Assembly (NCBI RefSeq): GCF_000821305.1 | Contig: NZ_CCXK01000014.1 | Coordinates: forward strand, 62,001 to 126,000 | Length of the DNA: 64,000 bases | From: Clostridium culturomicium | GTDB lineage: Bacteria; Bacillota; Clostridia; Clostridiales; Clostridiaceae | Reading direction: 5' to 3' | Part shown: positions 43,176 to 52,911 of the stretch, in pieces | Layout: the number at the start of each line of letters is the position of its first letter | Position numbering within the stretch: position 1 is the first letter of the stretch | Notes under the pieces: generated by a model | Seen by the model: the letters and a program-made list of their open reading frames with translations, nothing else | Told to the model about the DNA's origin: nothing | Database searches by the model: none | Program-made: the position numbers and the translations under genes

Positions 43176-43203
43176 AAAGACCAAGGCTTCACCCTAGGTC
43201 TTT
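43176..43203 (-). terminator. rho-independent terminator
   Basis: AAAGACC pairs with GGTCTTT around an imperfect inner stem, just after the lipoprotein stop. A T-run follows on the minus strand. Confidence 0.72.
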
Positions 43204-43205
43204 CT

Positions 43206-43703
43206 TTAAAACCAATTATATTCTTGAGTTTTTACATCATAAATTATATGAACTGTATTATATTCATCCTTTGCTACAGTTATTTCATAGGTGAGAAACT
43301 CATAGTCCTCTGACTTTCCAGTCTCAGGAGCAAAGGTTTCGAATTTTGGTGATGTCTCCCCCGGTAATACACTATCATAAACAGCTAAATAAGTCTTTTC
43401 ATTTTTATCATTCAATAAAACCGTTATACTTAATCCTTTTATCGGATATTTGGAATCATTTTTATAGGTAGCTTCCATATATCGTGTTCCGATTGAATCT
43501 GGTTCTAAAATCTTAACCTCCAGAGGAAGCTCCTCAATTTTAACAATGGGCTCTTTAGATGACTTATCAGGCTTATTTTCAGTAACTTCCTTAACTTCTT
43601 CTGGTACAGTTTCAGTTTCGTTTTTATTTTTCTTATTTGAGCTACAAGCTGATAAGCAAAATATTATTATTGCAGTTAATAATAAACATATAAATTTTTT
43701 CAT
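43206..43703 (-). CDS. lipoprotein of unknown function
   Basis: A 165-aa lipoprotein with a clear signal (MKKFICLLLTAIIIFCLSAC, lipobox Cys20), a Lys/Glu/Thr linker (about 22-55) and one beta-rich domain (about 60-165). Phrases such as MEATYKNDSKYPIKGLSITV and PGETSP resemble immunoglobulin-like DUF4352/DUF5067-type folds, but the match is not firm. The start at 43703 is the one with GGGAGG upstream; the longer frame begins 15 codons earlier without a signal-peptide context. Confidence 0.78.
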   Translation of the reverse strand: MKKFICLLLTAIIIFCLSACSSNKKNKNETETVPEEVKEVTENKPDKSSKEPIVKIEELPLEVKILEPDSIGTRYMEATYKNDSKYPIKGLSITVLLNDKNEKTYLAVYDSVLPGETSPKFETFAPETGKSEDYEFLTYEITVAKDEYNTVHIIYDVKTQEYNWF

Positions 43704-43821
43704 ATAAAATATTACCTCCCTACAAATATTATCTCCGTTTAACAACATTATTATCTAAAAAATAATAGCTTAAACTCCCTTTAAATAAAAAAGGACAGCT
43801 TTCAAAGCTATCCTTATAAAT

Positions 43822-44862
43822 CTATTGAAGTTGTTCCACTTGATCTAATATCGATTTTTCTAACGAAGTATACTCAAGGCCAAGTATCTCTTCACTCTTA
43901 GTTGTGTTAACCTTTATTGGACACCCAACATTTCTTTTGACATATTCTTTTGAAACACCTGCTCTTGAAGCACTAAAAGAAACCATCCACTTCGGAATGT
44001 TTTTCTTAGGTAATTTAAATTTCTTTGGATATTTTCCTTCTATTATCTTAGCAATATTTAAGAAGGTAGCAATCCCTCCCGAAACAATAAATCGTCCTTT
44101 AGCCTCTTCCTTAAAAGCAGCTGAAATATGAGCTTTTGCTGCATCTCTAACATCTACAAAGGCATCAAAAATTTCTGGAGTCCCTGCACCCAATGCACCA
44201 TTAACCATGTTTCTAACAATAACCGCACTAGGGAACTCTGGTGTATTAGTAACTGACGGTCCTATCAAAATTCCAGTATTTATAACTACAACTTCATATT
44301 TATGCTGCTCTTGACATTCATATTCGTCCCAAATAGCCTTTTCTGATAAAGTCTTAGCATAGCTTAATGGCTGATAATCTAATGTACTTGCAGTATTCCA
44401 ACACTTTTCATCAAAGGGAACATTTCCTCTTTCAGTAAACTCTAATCTATCACAATAAATGGAATCCATTCTTCCTGTTACCACAACTTTTTTTACTGAA
44501 GAACTTTTGTTTATAGCTTCAAAAACATTTTTAACACCCTTCACTGCTGGCTGAACTACTTCCTTTTCAGCGTCAACAAAATTACTGAAGGTTTGATAAT
44601 CAGTATGAATTACTATTTCAGCACCTTCAACAGCTTCATCAAAACTTCCCTCATTCATTAAGTTCCCATCATAAGCTTCAATAGTACCAGTTGTCTGCTC
44701 CGATAATTCTAAAAGATATTTATAACTTTCAACTTCTTCTTTATTTTCAACTGTAATTCTTACCTGATGACCATCCTCTAGCAGATACTTAACTATCCAT
44801 GCCCCTACATAACTGGTCCCATTAGTAACTAAAACAACCTTTTTATCCATACCAAATTTCAT
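43822..44862 (-). CDS. NAD(P)-dependent epimerase/dehydratase family oxidoreductase (extended SDR)
   Basis: A 346-aa Rossmann-fold enzyme like dihydroflavonol-4-reductase and related ketoreductases. The nucleotide-binding start VLVTNGTSYVGAWIVKYLLE has a GxxxxG loop, and the catalytic pair is YAKTLSEK (YxxxK). Substrate unknown. Start choice is uncertain: ATG 44862 has GAAGGA close by, ATG 44850 is four codons later, and a TTG at 44883 extends the frame. Divergent from the XdhC-like gene. Confidence 0.86.
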   Translation of the reverse strand: MKFGMDKKVVLVTNGTSYVGAWIVKYLLEDGHQVRITVENKEEVESYKYLLELSEQTTGTIEAYDGNLMNEGSFDEAVEGAEIVIHTDYQTFSNFVDAEKEVVQPAVKGVKNVFEAINKSSSVKKVVVTGRMDSIYCDRLEFTERGNVPFDEKCWNTASTLDYQPLSYAKTLSEKAIWDEYECQEQHKYEVVVINTGILIGPSVTNTPEFPSAVIVRNMVNGALGAGTPEIFDAFVDVRDAAKAHISAAFKEEAKGRFIVSGGIATFLNIAKIIEGKYPKKFKLPKKNIPKWMVSFSASRAGVSKEYVKRNVGCPIKVNTTKSEEILGLEYTSLEKSILDQVEQLQ

Positions 44863-45065
44863 CCTTCCTTCATATATCTTCAAAAATTTCTTTGATATAA
44901 TATATAATTTTACTACATTACAGCCTTAACAAAAATGAATTCTTATTTAACAAATTAAATTTCTTATATCTTATAAGCCATAAGACTACGCCTTCCATGC
45001 ATGTTACATTAATTGAAAAATGTGGTATAATCCTTTTGAGAACTAATATCTTAGGGGGCCATATT

Positions 45066-46094
45066 ATGGATTTTTATTCAGAGCTATATAATAACTTTAA
45101 TAAATCAAATACATACACAGCAAAAGTTATTTCCGGAAAACACTTTGGTGGAAAATTGCTATTTCATAATGAAGAGTTAATTTATACAAACCTAAAACCT
45201 TTAGATCTTGGATATATTGCTGCTATTAAAGAAGTAACTCAAAATAACAAAGGCCAAGTAATCTCCTACGAAGACTCACGAATCTTCTGTGAACCAATTA
45301 CCAAGAAACCTGCCATAGTAATTTGTGGAGCAGGACACATCTCTATTGCTTTAATTAAAATTTGCAAACTCATTGGACTTGAAGTAACTGTTATTGATGA
45401 TAGACCATCCTTTGTAAATGACGGAAGACAGGCTGGTGCAGATCATAGTATCTGTGAACCATTCATATCAGCATTAAGTAAAATTCACAGTGATAGCAGC
45501 ACCTTTTTTGTAATAGTTACAAGAGGACATCGTTATGACACTGACTGTTTGAGAGAAATCCTTCAAAAGGAAAATGCTTATATTGGTATGATTGGCAGCA
45601 AGGTAAGAGTTAAAAGAATAAAAGATACCCTATTAGCAGAAGGTTATAATGAAGAAGTACTTAATAACATCTATACACCTATCGGTCTTAAAATTGGAGC
45701 TGAAACCCCAGAGGAAATCGCAGTTTCAATTATGGCAGAAGTAATAGAAGTAAAAAATAGAAGCCTAAAGTGTTCTGAATTTCCTAAAGAAATACTAAAT
45801 GAAATTATAGGCGAAAGCTTTGAAAATAACCCAACTTCCTTAGCTACAATCATAAGCAGAAAAGGCTCTGCTCCAAGGAAAGTTGGAACCAAAATGCTGA
45901 TTTGTAATGATGGAAGAACCATCGGCACTATCGGTGGTGGATGTGTAGAAGCAGAGGTTAAACTCTTAGCTCTAGATGTAATAAACACTAAAACACCTTT
46001 ATTGAAAACCGTGGATATGACTGGCATTGATGCCGAAGCTGACGGAATGGTTTGTGGCGGAGTTGTGGAAGTATTTATAGAACCAATCTTTTAA
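45066..46094 (+). CDS. XdhC/CoxI-family protein with reversed domain order
   Basis: A 342-aa accessory protein of the family that matures molybdenum hydroxylases. Residues ~80-235 form the Rossmann-like XdhC_C domain (VICGAGHISIALIKICK, VTRGHRYDTDCLRE, YIGMIGSKVRVKRIKD). Residues ~240-342 are the CoxI domain (ISRKGSAPRKVGTKMLI, TIGGGCVEAEV, MVCGGVVEVFIEP). In classical XdhC the CoxI domain comes first, so the order is swapped. The start was set at 45066 behind GGGGG. No molybdenum enzyme gene is in the window. Confidence 0.88.
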   Translation: MDFYSELYNNFNKSNTYTAKVISGKHFGGKLLFHNEELIYTNLKPLDLGYIAAIKEVTQNNKGQVISYEDSRIFCEPITKKPAIVICGAGHISIALIKICKLIGLEVTVIDDRPSFVNDGRQAGADHSICEPFISALSKIHSDSSTFFVIVTRGHRYDTDCLREILQKENAYIGMIGSKVRVKRIKDTLLAEGYNEEVLNNIYTPIGLKIGAETPEEIAVSIMAEVIEVKNRSLKCSEFPKEILNEIIGESFENNPTSLATIISRKGSAPRKVGTKMLICNDGRTIGTIGGGCVEAEVKLLALDVINTKTPLLKTVDMTGIDAEADGMVCGGVVEVFIEPIF

Positions 46095-46117
46095 ATACTA
46101 TTTAAGAGGTATCTGCA

Positions 46118-46216
46118 ATGTCTTACTGTGAGTTACAACTTCCTATAAAGTTTGATGTGGATAATGACTTCAGTGACTCATATACATATCCTCACTGTGG
46201 TAAAAAAATAAAATAA
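46118..46216 (+). CDS. possible 32-aa zinc-ribbon-like peptide
   Basis: A short frame, with AGAGGT before the ATG, encodes MSYCELQLPI ... YPHCGKKIK. The end HCGKK resembles a zinc-ribbon knuckle and Cys4 could be a second ligand, but a full four-ligand set is missing. It lies 23 nt after the XdhC-like gene and before its terminator, so it would be co-transcribed. It could be a genuine small protein or the remnant of a longer gene. Confidence 0.4.
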   Translation: MSYCELQLPIKFDVDNDFSDSYTYPHCGKKIK

Positions 46217-46222
46217 TAAAAA

Positions 46223-46242
46223 GGAACTCCTAAAGGAGTTCC
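46223..46242. terminator. rho-independent terminator
   Basis: GGAACTCCT pairs with AGGAGTTCC around a 2-nt loop, between convergent genes. Confidence 0.82.
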
Positions 46243-46270
46243 AAACATCATTCTAAATTCTTAATAAAAA

Positions 46271-47524
46271 CTATCTTTGATGAGCATATAACAGCTCTAT
46301 ATCAAGCTTTTCTCCTGGTTCAAGATTATATCCTCGAACTTCTAAGATTCCATCAAGAATATTAATTTCTCTTTCAATTCTTTCATATGCCTCTTGTAAA
46401 ACACTTCTGCTAGTTGCAATATTTAATCGTACAAAGTTAGCTCCTGCCTTACCAAAGCTTTCTCCATTATTAAACCAAACCTTACATTTCTTTATAAAGA
46501 AATCATTTAAATCCTCATTAGTCATGTGTAAAGCTGAACAATCGAGCCACAATAAATAAGTTCCTTCTGGTCTTGTAATTTTTATTTTGGGAATTCTTGT
46601 TTTAAAGAAATCCATGGTATACTCCAGATTTCCAGTTACATACTCCATCATTTCTTCATACCATTGTTCCCCATGCGTATATGCAGCAGTTTGTGCAATA
46701 TCCCCTAATACAGTAGGTCCCTCTAGGAAAGCTCTTTCAAATTGAAGCTCATACTGACTTCTTAATTTAGGATTCTTTATTATTATATTTGCTGTTTTAA
46801 GTCCAGCAATATTAAATGTCTTATTTGGAGCTGTACAAATAATCGAATTATCTGCAAACTCTTCACTGATTGAAGCAAATACGTTATGAACATTAGGCTT
46901 ATATGCTAAATCCCCATGAATTTCATCTGCTACAACAAGTATATCATTTTCTAATGCAATATTTCCAAGCTGCATTAATTCATCTTTCGTCCAAACTCTT
47001 CCTACTGGATTATGTGGACTACATAAAATTATCATTCTGGTTTTCTTTGTAATGCTCTTTTTCAAATTATCAAAATCCATTTCGTATCTTCCTTTTGCAT
47101 ACTTCAATGGATTTTCAACTATCTGGCAGCCATTATTTTTTATTATACTATAAAATGGATGATATACAGGTGTTTGAATTATAATTTCATCCCCTGGTTT
47201 TGTGTATGCCTGCACAATTATATTAAGCCCTGGTACAACCCCTGGTGCAAACTTAATCCATTCTCTTTTAACATCCCAATTATATCTTTTCTTCATCCAG
47301 CCTATTACAGACTTATACGATTCCTGTGAACGTCTAGTATATCCAAAAACTCCATGTTCAGCTCTTTCCTTTATTGCATCAACAACCTCCTGCGGAGCCT
47401 TAAAGTCCATATCTGCTATCCATAGAGGAATTATATCCTTATCTCCATATGATCTCTCAGCAGTATCCCATTTTATACAATTTGTATTTCTTCTTTCAAC
47501 TCTTTCATCAAAATTATACTTCAT
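46271..47524 (-). CDS. MalY/PatB-family PLP aminotransferase (cystathionine beta-lyase-like)
   Basis: A 417-aa fold-type I PLP enzyme. The start NFDERVERRNTNCIKWD and PLWIADMDFKAP are typical of the MalY/PatB group, which cleaves C-S bonds of cystathionine and cysteine conjugates. Lys235 in APNKTFNIAGLKTANI is the Schiff-base lysine, and SPHNPVGRVW precedes it. Divergent from the AraC-glycosidase-like regulator with about 146 bp between start codons. The physiological substrate is uncertain. Confidence 0.92.
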   Translation of the reverse strand: MKYNFDERVERRNTNCIKWDTAERSYGDKDIIPLWIADMDFKAPQEVVDAIKERAEHGVFGYTRRSQESYKSVIGWMKKRYNWDVKREWIKFAPGVVPGLNIIVQAYTKPGDEIIIQTPVYHPFYSIIKNNGCQIVENPLKYAKGRYEMDFDNLKKSITKKTRMIILCSPHNPVGRVWTKDELMQLGNIALENDILVVADEIHGDLAYKPNVHNVFASISEEFADNSIICTAPNKTFNIAGLKTANIIIKNPKLRSQYELQFERAFLEGPTVLGDIAQTAAYTHGEQWYEEMMEYVTGNLEYTMDFFKTRIPKIKITRPEGTYLLWLDCSALHMTNEDLNDFFIKKCKVWFNNGESFGKAGANFVRLNIATSRSVLQEAYERIEREINILDGILEVRGYNLEPGEKLDIELLYAHQR

Positions 47525-47670
47525 TTTATCCCTTCTCTCTGATTGATTAACCCAAACAATTATATATTAAACCTATTATATTCCATTTTTTGTTATTAAA
47601 CAATTGAAACTTTCTGATTTTTGATATAATATTATTAACACAAAATAATCTAATTTTCGGAGATGATTTA

Positions 47671-49812
47671 ATGCATAAACAATATATTAACTATTCAGCA
47701 GATATGCCACTATATATTTCCTATGAAACTATAAAAAATATACCCATACACTGGCACTACTGTATAGAAATTCTTTTTGTAGTTAAGGGAACTATAAATC
47801 TTTTCATTAACACAGAAAAATTTGTCATAAGGGAAAACCAAGTAGAAATTATAAATATAGACGAAGTCCATAGCATAGAAAGTGATGACCCTGATAATAA
47901 AGTACTGATCTTTCAAATAGACCCATACTTCTTTCAAAAATATTATAGTGATATTGAGAATATGTTCTTTTATACAAAATCCACTGGAGAAAACTCTCAG
48001 CTTGGAGATGAATATGAAGACTTAAGGGTTTTCCTTTCTCAACTTTTATGTGAAACTGTTCAGCATCAAGATAATTATGATGAAGAAATTGAAAATATCC
48101 TAATTAAACTTCTTTATCACCTTATCAATAACTTTAACTATCTTATTTATGAACAGGAAGAACTAAGAAATAACAAAGAACAGCTTCAACGTTACCATAG
48201 TATTTATAAATATATTTATAATAACTACCAAAACAACATTACTCTTTCAGACATATCAAATAAGGAGTACCTAAGTACTCATTATCTTTCAAAAGAAATA
48301 AAATATGCCACTGGGTACTCTTTCACAGAGTTTGTTAACCTTGTCCGTGTTGAAGAAGCAATAAAGCTTCTCCTTGATTCCGATTTAACACTTTCGGAAA
48401 TCTCTGAAGAAATTGGTTTTTCACATACCCGATATTTTAATAAACACTTTAAACTTCACTATACTTTAACTCCACTTCAATTTAGAAAAAAATATAAATC
48501 TACTGAAGCAGAGCTAAAGAAATCTACTAAAGTAAAGGAGCTTACTTTAAAAGACAGTCTTGAAGAATTAATTTATTATATTGATGACTATGATAGATTT
48601 AACTATGAAGATAAAATACATCAGCTAAACTTTAATATGGATTTAGATTTAGGTGCCTTTAATAAAGATTTTAACAAAATCATTACCATTGGTGATGCCT
48701 TTGACCTGCTTATAGAGGATAATAAAGATACCCTTGAAGAGCTTCAATTGGAAATGGACTTTGAATACGGGCGAATATTAAATTTATTCAGCCCCGATAT
48801 GGCAATCTTCCCTGGTTCAAGATTTCATAACTGGAATAGAGCAAAAGATGTACTGGAGTTTATTGACTCCTTAGACATACTACCTATAATAGTTATCCAC
48901 CTGCAGGATGAATTGCTTGAAGAGGATGGCGAAGGAAATACTTTACCAATTCCAGTTGCAAATGCCAGCTCACTTTACAGAAAAGATATGCTGGATACTC
49001 TTCACTCCTTCCTAGATTACTTTGATTCTTTAGAAAGCATCGATTATAGAAAGTTTAAATTTCAATTTGACTCCAGCTTTCCTGAAGATTTAAAAGCTGA
49101 TGTCATAGCACTTCTTGATGAATATAATCTAGAACCTCTTGAGGATAACTTTACAATCAATAATGATATTAATAATATTTATGATACACCTTATATGATT
49201 CCTTATATCATTGATAATGTTGTAAATGGCCGTAATGACCTTTCCTTTATTAGAGCTTTTGACGTTCTTGACAAACAGGTGAACTTAACTAACGAAGTAT
49301 TTTTTGGATATCCGGGTCTTATCAATGACAAGGGAATAAAAAAACCAGCCTTTTATGCTTACTCCCTTTTAAATAAAATGGGAGATACTCTCGTAAGCAA
49401 AGGTGATGGATATTTGGTAACAAAAACCCATGACCAATACCAGATTCTTTTGTATACCTACCATGATAAAATTAATAATCTCATATCTATGAGAGAATTT
49501 GCAAAGCTAAGAGGTGCAAAAAACGGTATATCTAAAAAGTTATCTTTAAACATTATAAATGTACATTCAGACACCAACATTACAACCTATGAAATTAATG
49601 AATCTATAGGTTCATCCTATAATTACTGGGTTGATATGGGAAGACCTACTAGACTTAACAAGGAGGAAAACGGAATCCTGCATAAGGCATCTTATCCAAA
49701 TATTAAGTTTAAATATTCAAGAAAAAGTACCGTTATAAATATTTTAACTACACTTAAAACTCACGGTGCAGTTCTTATTATTATCAACAAGGTTCAAAAG
49801 CCAGTACGTTAA
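47671..49812 (+). CDS. AraC-family regulator fused to a glycoside-hydrolase-39-like domain
   Basis: A 713-aa protein in three parts. An N-terminal cupin-like sensor (about 10-100; IHWHYCIEILFVVKG). An AraC HTH pair (about 175-280; YLSTHYLSKEIKYATGY, LSEISEEIGFSHTRYFNKHF). A 400-residue C-terminal domain that resembles the GH39/xylosidase fold found in some AraC regulators (DMAIFPGSRFHNWNRAKD, ending in a small beta domain). Whether that domain is active or a sugar sensor cannot be told; catalytic Glu residues are not obvious to me. No sugar genes are adjacent. Confidence 0.88.
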   Translation: MHKQYINYSADMPLYISYETIKNIPIHWHYCIEILFVVKGTINLFINTEKFVIRENQVEIINIDEVHSIESDDPDNKVLIFQIDPYFFQKYYSDIENMFFYTKSTGENSQLGDEYEDLRVFLSQLLCETVQHQDNYDEEIENILIKLLYHLINNFNYLIYEQEELRNNKEQLQRYHSIYKYIYNNYQNNITLSDISNKEYLSTHYLSKEIKYATGYSFTEFVNLVRVEEAIKLLLDSDLTLSEISEEIGFSHTRYFNKHFKLHYTLTPLQFRKKYKSTEAELKKSTKVKELTLKDSLEELIYYIDDYDRFNYEDKIHQLNFNMDLDLGAFNKDFNKIITIGDAFDLLIEDNKDTLEELQLEMDFEYGRILNLFSPDMAIFPGSRFHNWNRAKDVLEFIDSLDILPIIVIHLQDELLEEDGEGNTLPIPVANASSLYRKDMLDTLHSFLDYFDSLESIDYRKFKFQFDSSFPEDLKADVIALLDEYNLEPLEDNFTINNDINNIYDTPYMIPYIIDNVVNGRNDLSFIRAFDVLDKQVNLTNEVFFGYPGLINDKGIKKPAFYAYSLLNKMGDTLVSKGDGYLVTKTHDQYQILLYTYHDKINNLISMREFAKLRGAKNGISKKLSLNIINVHSDTNITTYEINESIGSSYNYWVDMGRPTRLNKEENGILHKASYPNIKFKYSRKSTVINILTTLKTHGAVLIIINKVQKPVR

Positions 49813-50172
49813 ATTCTGAAAATGCATTAACTAAATATTAAATCACTTATTTTTATCATAATTTATTAAAATATTAGTCATTTTTTAATGTGTGAAGCAC
49901 AAAGGTATACTATTTTAAGTACTTTTGTGCTTTTTGTTATTTTCTTGAAAACCTAAAGTAAACATAAAAGTACTTTTTGATGAACCTCAAAGTGGATGTT
50001 TTAATCACTTAATTAGCATATAATAGTATCATAGAAAGAAAATAATCTAAAACATAAATAAAAATTTGATATTCTCTGTAATAAGGAGTGATTAAATTTC
50101 AAATCCATAATGTGAATATGCAAATAAGAAAAAGTTTAATATACAGAATTTTCAGAAAAAGAGGTGACGAAA
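49813..50172. other. intergenic region before the second MATE gene
   Basis: This 360-bp gap has no gene. It holds a terminator at 49895-49932, then AT-rich sequence, and the AGAGGTGA ribosome binding site of the MATE gene at its end. I see no clear promoter. Confidence 0.6.
49895..49932 (+). terminator. rho-independent terminator
   Basis: AAGCACAAAGGTA pairs with TACTTTTGTGCTT (one G-U pair), followed by a T-rich run. Confidence 0.85.
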
Positions 50173-51540
50173 ATGGGAATTAACCCTAAAATTTTTTCAG
50201 ATGAAAAAACATATAGAGTATTGCTTAGGTTTGCAATCCCAGCAATATTTTCATTACTTGTAGCAGAATTATATAACATGGTTGATACAGTATTCGTTGG
50301 ACAGTGCATTGGACCTAATGCCATTGGAGCATTAACTGTTGCATTCCCAATTCAACGTTTCCTTATAGCTCTAGCATTTCTAATCGCAGTAGGTGCTTCT
50401 ACCTATGTATCTAGATATTCTGGAGAAAATGAACCTAAAAAAGTAAAACAAACTATAATAAACTCAATAATATTAACAATAATAACTTTAACAATAATAC
50501 CAGCTATCCTATTCTTATTTAGAGGAACCCTTCTTTATAAATTAGGTGCCAGCGAAGTTACTTTCGGATTAACAAATGACTATATATCAATAATATTTAT
50601 TGGTGCTATATTCCAAGGTATAACTATCGTATGTTCATACATTATGACAGCTCTTGGAAACTCTAAGATTGGGCTTTACGCAAACTCTTTAGGTGCCTTC
50701 CTTAATATTATCGTTGACTACATCCTTGTAGCAGAGCTTAACGTTGGTATCTCTGGAGCAGCAATTGCTACAGTTGGTTCACAGTTTGTTGCAATGTTAT
50801 TTGTACTTTATAAGTTTAGAGACGTAATTAAACACTTTGAATTAAAATTATCTTTAAAAGACAATATTCCAAAATTAGATACAGCTTTAATTAAAGGAAT
50901 TGTTGCCGTTGGTTTCTCTACTTTCGTTATAGAAATTTCAGATGCCATCGTTGCCGTAGTTTTAAATAACCTTTTAATTACACGAGGTGGAGATGCAGCC
51001 ATAATCATTGTAGGGGTTATTACTAAAATCTCTATGTTCATGTTTATAGCAATAATAGGTATCAGTTCAGCAATGCAGCCAATAGTTGCCTTTAACTATG
51101 GAGCAAGAAACTTTGACAGAGTTAAGAAAACAGTAAAAGCTTCAATAAAAACTGTTACAATAGTTTCATTAGCCTTCGGAGTATTCTTAATGTACTTTGC
51201 TCCGCAAATGATAAGCTTATTCTTAACTGATGCAAATCTTCTTCCTGAAGCCGTAAGTGCTTTAAGAATTGTTATATCCTTATTACCACTAGTTGGTTTC
51301 TACTATGTTGGAATCTACTACTATCAAGCTATTAACGAAGCTAAAAAGGGCTTCAGATTATCTTTATTCAGACAGCTGATAGTGTTCATTCCTCTAGCAA
51401 TTGTCTTTGTTCAAGTATTCGGAATCGTTGGTGCATGGATCGCTTATCCTGTGTCTGATTTAATATCTGCTATAGTAGCATACACTTTATTAAACAGCAC
51501 ATGGAAGGACAAAACAGATATCATTACATCACCAGCCTAA
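50173..51540 (+). CDS. MATE family efflux transporter
   Basis: A 455-aa, about 12-span transporter of the MATE family. Hallmarks are AELYNMVDTVFVGQCIGPNA near the N-terminus and SAMQPIVAFNYGARNFDRVK in the second half. The start was set at ATG 50173, six nt after GAGGTGA; a GTG three codons earlier overlaps that site. It is only distantly like the MATE at 6873 and belongs to another subgroup. It is convergent with a LysR gene; substrate unknown. Confidence 0.94.
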   Translation: MGINPKIFSDEKTYRVLLRFAIPAIFSLLVAELYNMVDTVFVGQCIGPNAIGALTVAFPIQRFLIALAFLIAVGASTYVSRYSGENEPKKVKQTIINSIILTIITLTIIPAILFLFRGTLLYKLGASEVTFGLTNDYISIIFIGAIFQGITIVCSYIMTALGNSKIGLYANSLGAFLNIIVDYILVAELNVGISGAAIATVGSQFVAMLFVLYKFRDVIKHFELKLSLKDNIPKLDTALIKGIVAVGFSTFVIEISDAIVAVVLNNLLITRGGDAAIIIVGVITKISMFMFIAIIGISSAMQPIVAFNYGARNFDRVKKTVKASIKTVTIVSLAFGVFLMYFAPQMISLFLTDANLLPEAVSALRIVISLLPLVGFYYVGIYYYQAINEAKKGFRLSLFRQLIVFIPLAIVFVQVFGIVGAWIAYPVSDLISAIVAYTLLNSTWKDKTDIITSPA

Positions 51541-51610
51541 CACTTCAAAATTAGAACTTTAAAACTCAAGAATATAAAATATTTTTGACGTATATTTAAT
51601 ACTCATAATC

Positions 51611-51647
51611 AAAAACCTGAAGCAGTAAAATCCTGCTTCAGGTTTTT
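51611..51647. terminator. bidirectional terminator
   Basis: A perfect 15-bp stem AAAAACCTGAAGCAG / CTGCTTCAGGTTTTT has a 7-nt loop and lies between convergent genes. Confidence 0.92.
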
Positions 51648-51653
51648 TTATCC

Positions 51654-52586
51654 TTAATCCCTCTTTAAGACTTCCTTTAATACTTCAATAAACTCCATTG
51701 CAGACTTAGATAACTCCTTATTCTTCTTAAATGCTACAACAAGTTTTCTCTTCGCTTCGTCATCCTTTATTGAATAATACACAGGATTATGAGCTAAATT
51801 TCCATATCTTATTATACTATCAGGGATAATAGAAACTCCAAGTCCTGCTATAACCATTGCAATTGTTGAATCAATAGTTTTATTTTCGATTTGAATTTTA
51901 GGATTAAAGCCTGCCTTTTTACACAGTTTTACCGCCATTTTGTGCAAATTCTGCTCTGGTCTTAAAAGTACAAAAGGCTCTTCCTCAACACTCTTTAAAT
52001 CAATAACAGTGTCTTCTATTAAACACTTTGATGATGGCTTAGATTTTTTCATATACTTTTTATTCATTGAATGATTCGGTGGAACCGCAAGTAATAACCT
52101 CTCCTCATCAACAACTTCGTAGGAAAAACTATCACCTATGGGAAGTGAACCAATAAATATATCTATGTTTCCATTTATTGTTTCTACCTCTAACTCTGCA
52201 ATTGATCCTTCCTTTAATTCAAGGTTAACTCCAGGAAATCGCTCTTTAAACTTAGGCAGAACTTGAGGCATTAGACTTGAGTTTCTAAGATGAGATACTC
52301 CCACTATAAGTCTTCCACTTTTTAAGTCCGCCATATCTGCCATAGAATCATCTAGCTGCTTTTTTAACTTTAAAATTTCCTTTGCAGATTTTACAAATAG
52401 TTCTCCTGCATAAGTAAGCTTTATAGGATTTACACTTCTATCAAAAAGTTGAACTCCTATATTTTTTTCTATACTGATTATATATTGGCTAAGAGATGGC
52501 TGCGCTATATATAGTTTTTTTGCCGCCTTTGAAAAGCTTCTTTCTTCCGCTACAACTAATACATATTCTAATTGTTGAAATGTCAT
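51654..52586 (-). CDS. LysR-family transcriptional regulator
   Basis: A 310-aa LysR-type regulator. The N-terminal HTH reads MTFQQLEYVLVVAEERSFSK, then AAKKLYIAQPSLSQYIISIE. The effector domain (from about 90) is of the CbnR/OxyR-like fold. It lies between a terminator and an upstream region with TATAGG-N6-CCTATA (52605-52622), a possible autoregulatory dyad. The convergent MATE gene is not an obvious target. Signal unknown. Confidence 0.92.
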   Translation of the reverse strand: MTFQQLEYVLVVAEERSFSKAAKKLYIAQPSLSQYIISIEKNIGVQLFDRSVNPIKLTYAGELFVKSAKEILKLKKQLDDSMADMADLKSGRLIVGVSHLRNSSLMPQVLPKFKERFPGVNLELKEGSIAELEVETINGNIDIFIGSLPIGDSFSYEVVDEERLLLAVPPNHSMNKKYMKKSKPSSKCLIEDTVIDLKSVEEEPFVLLRPEQNLHKMAVKLCKKAGFNPKIQIENKTIDSTIAMVIAGLGVSIIPDSIIRYGNLAHNPVYYSIKDDEAKRKLVVAFKKNKELSKSAMEFIEVLKEVLKRD

Positions 52587-52911
52587 CTTGATATTCCTCC
52601 AACTTATAGGCTTTTACCTATATCTCTCATTGTAATATTAATATTGTACCATATTAAACTAATGTGTTAAACTATATATATCGATAAGTGCTAATAAATA
52701 TAATTTAATAAGCTATTTAGTAGCTCATTAAGTTATATCATTAAACATTAAAGCAAAACTTTCCTTACAAAATTATTCATTCAAAAAAGAGGTTATAGAT
52801 CCTAAGCTATAACCTCTTTTTTATGTTTAATGGAACCTATTTTGCTAAATGGTATTTTTTATAATTCAAATAATAATTTGGATTTTCACTTAAAATCTCT
52901 CTAATAAGCTT
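52587..52911. other. intergenic region with terminator
   Basis: This 325-bp gap has no gene. It holds the TATAGG-N6-CCTATA dyad (52605-52622) next to the LysR start and a strong terminator (52783-52822). The rest is plain AT-rich sequence. Confidence 0.6.
52783..52822. terminator. rho-independent terminator
   Basis: A perfect 16-bp stem AAAAAAGAGGTTATAG / CTATAACCTCTTTTTT has an 8-nt loop, about 90 nt past the stop of the lipoprotein gene. Confidence 0.88.
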
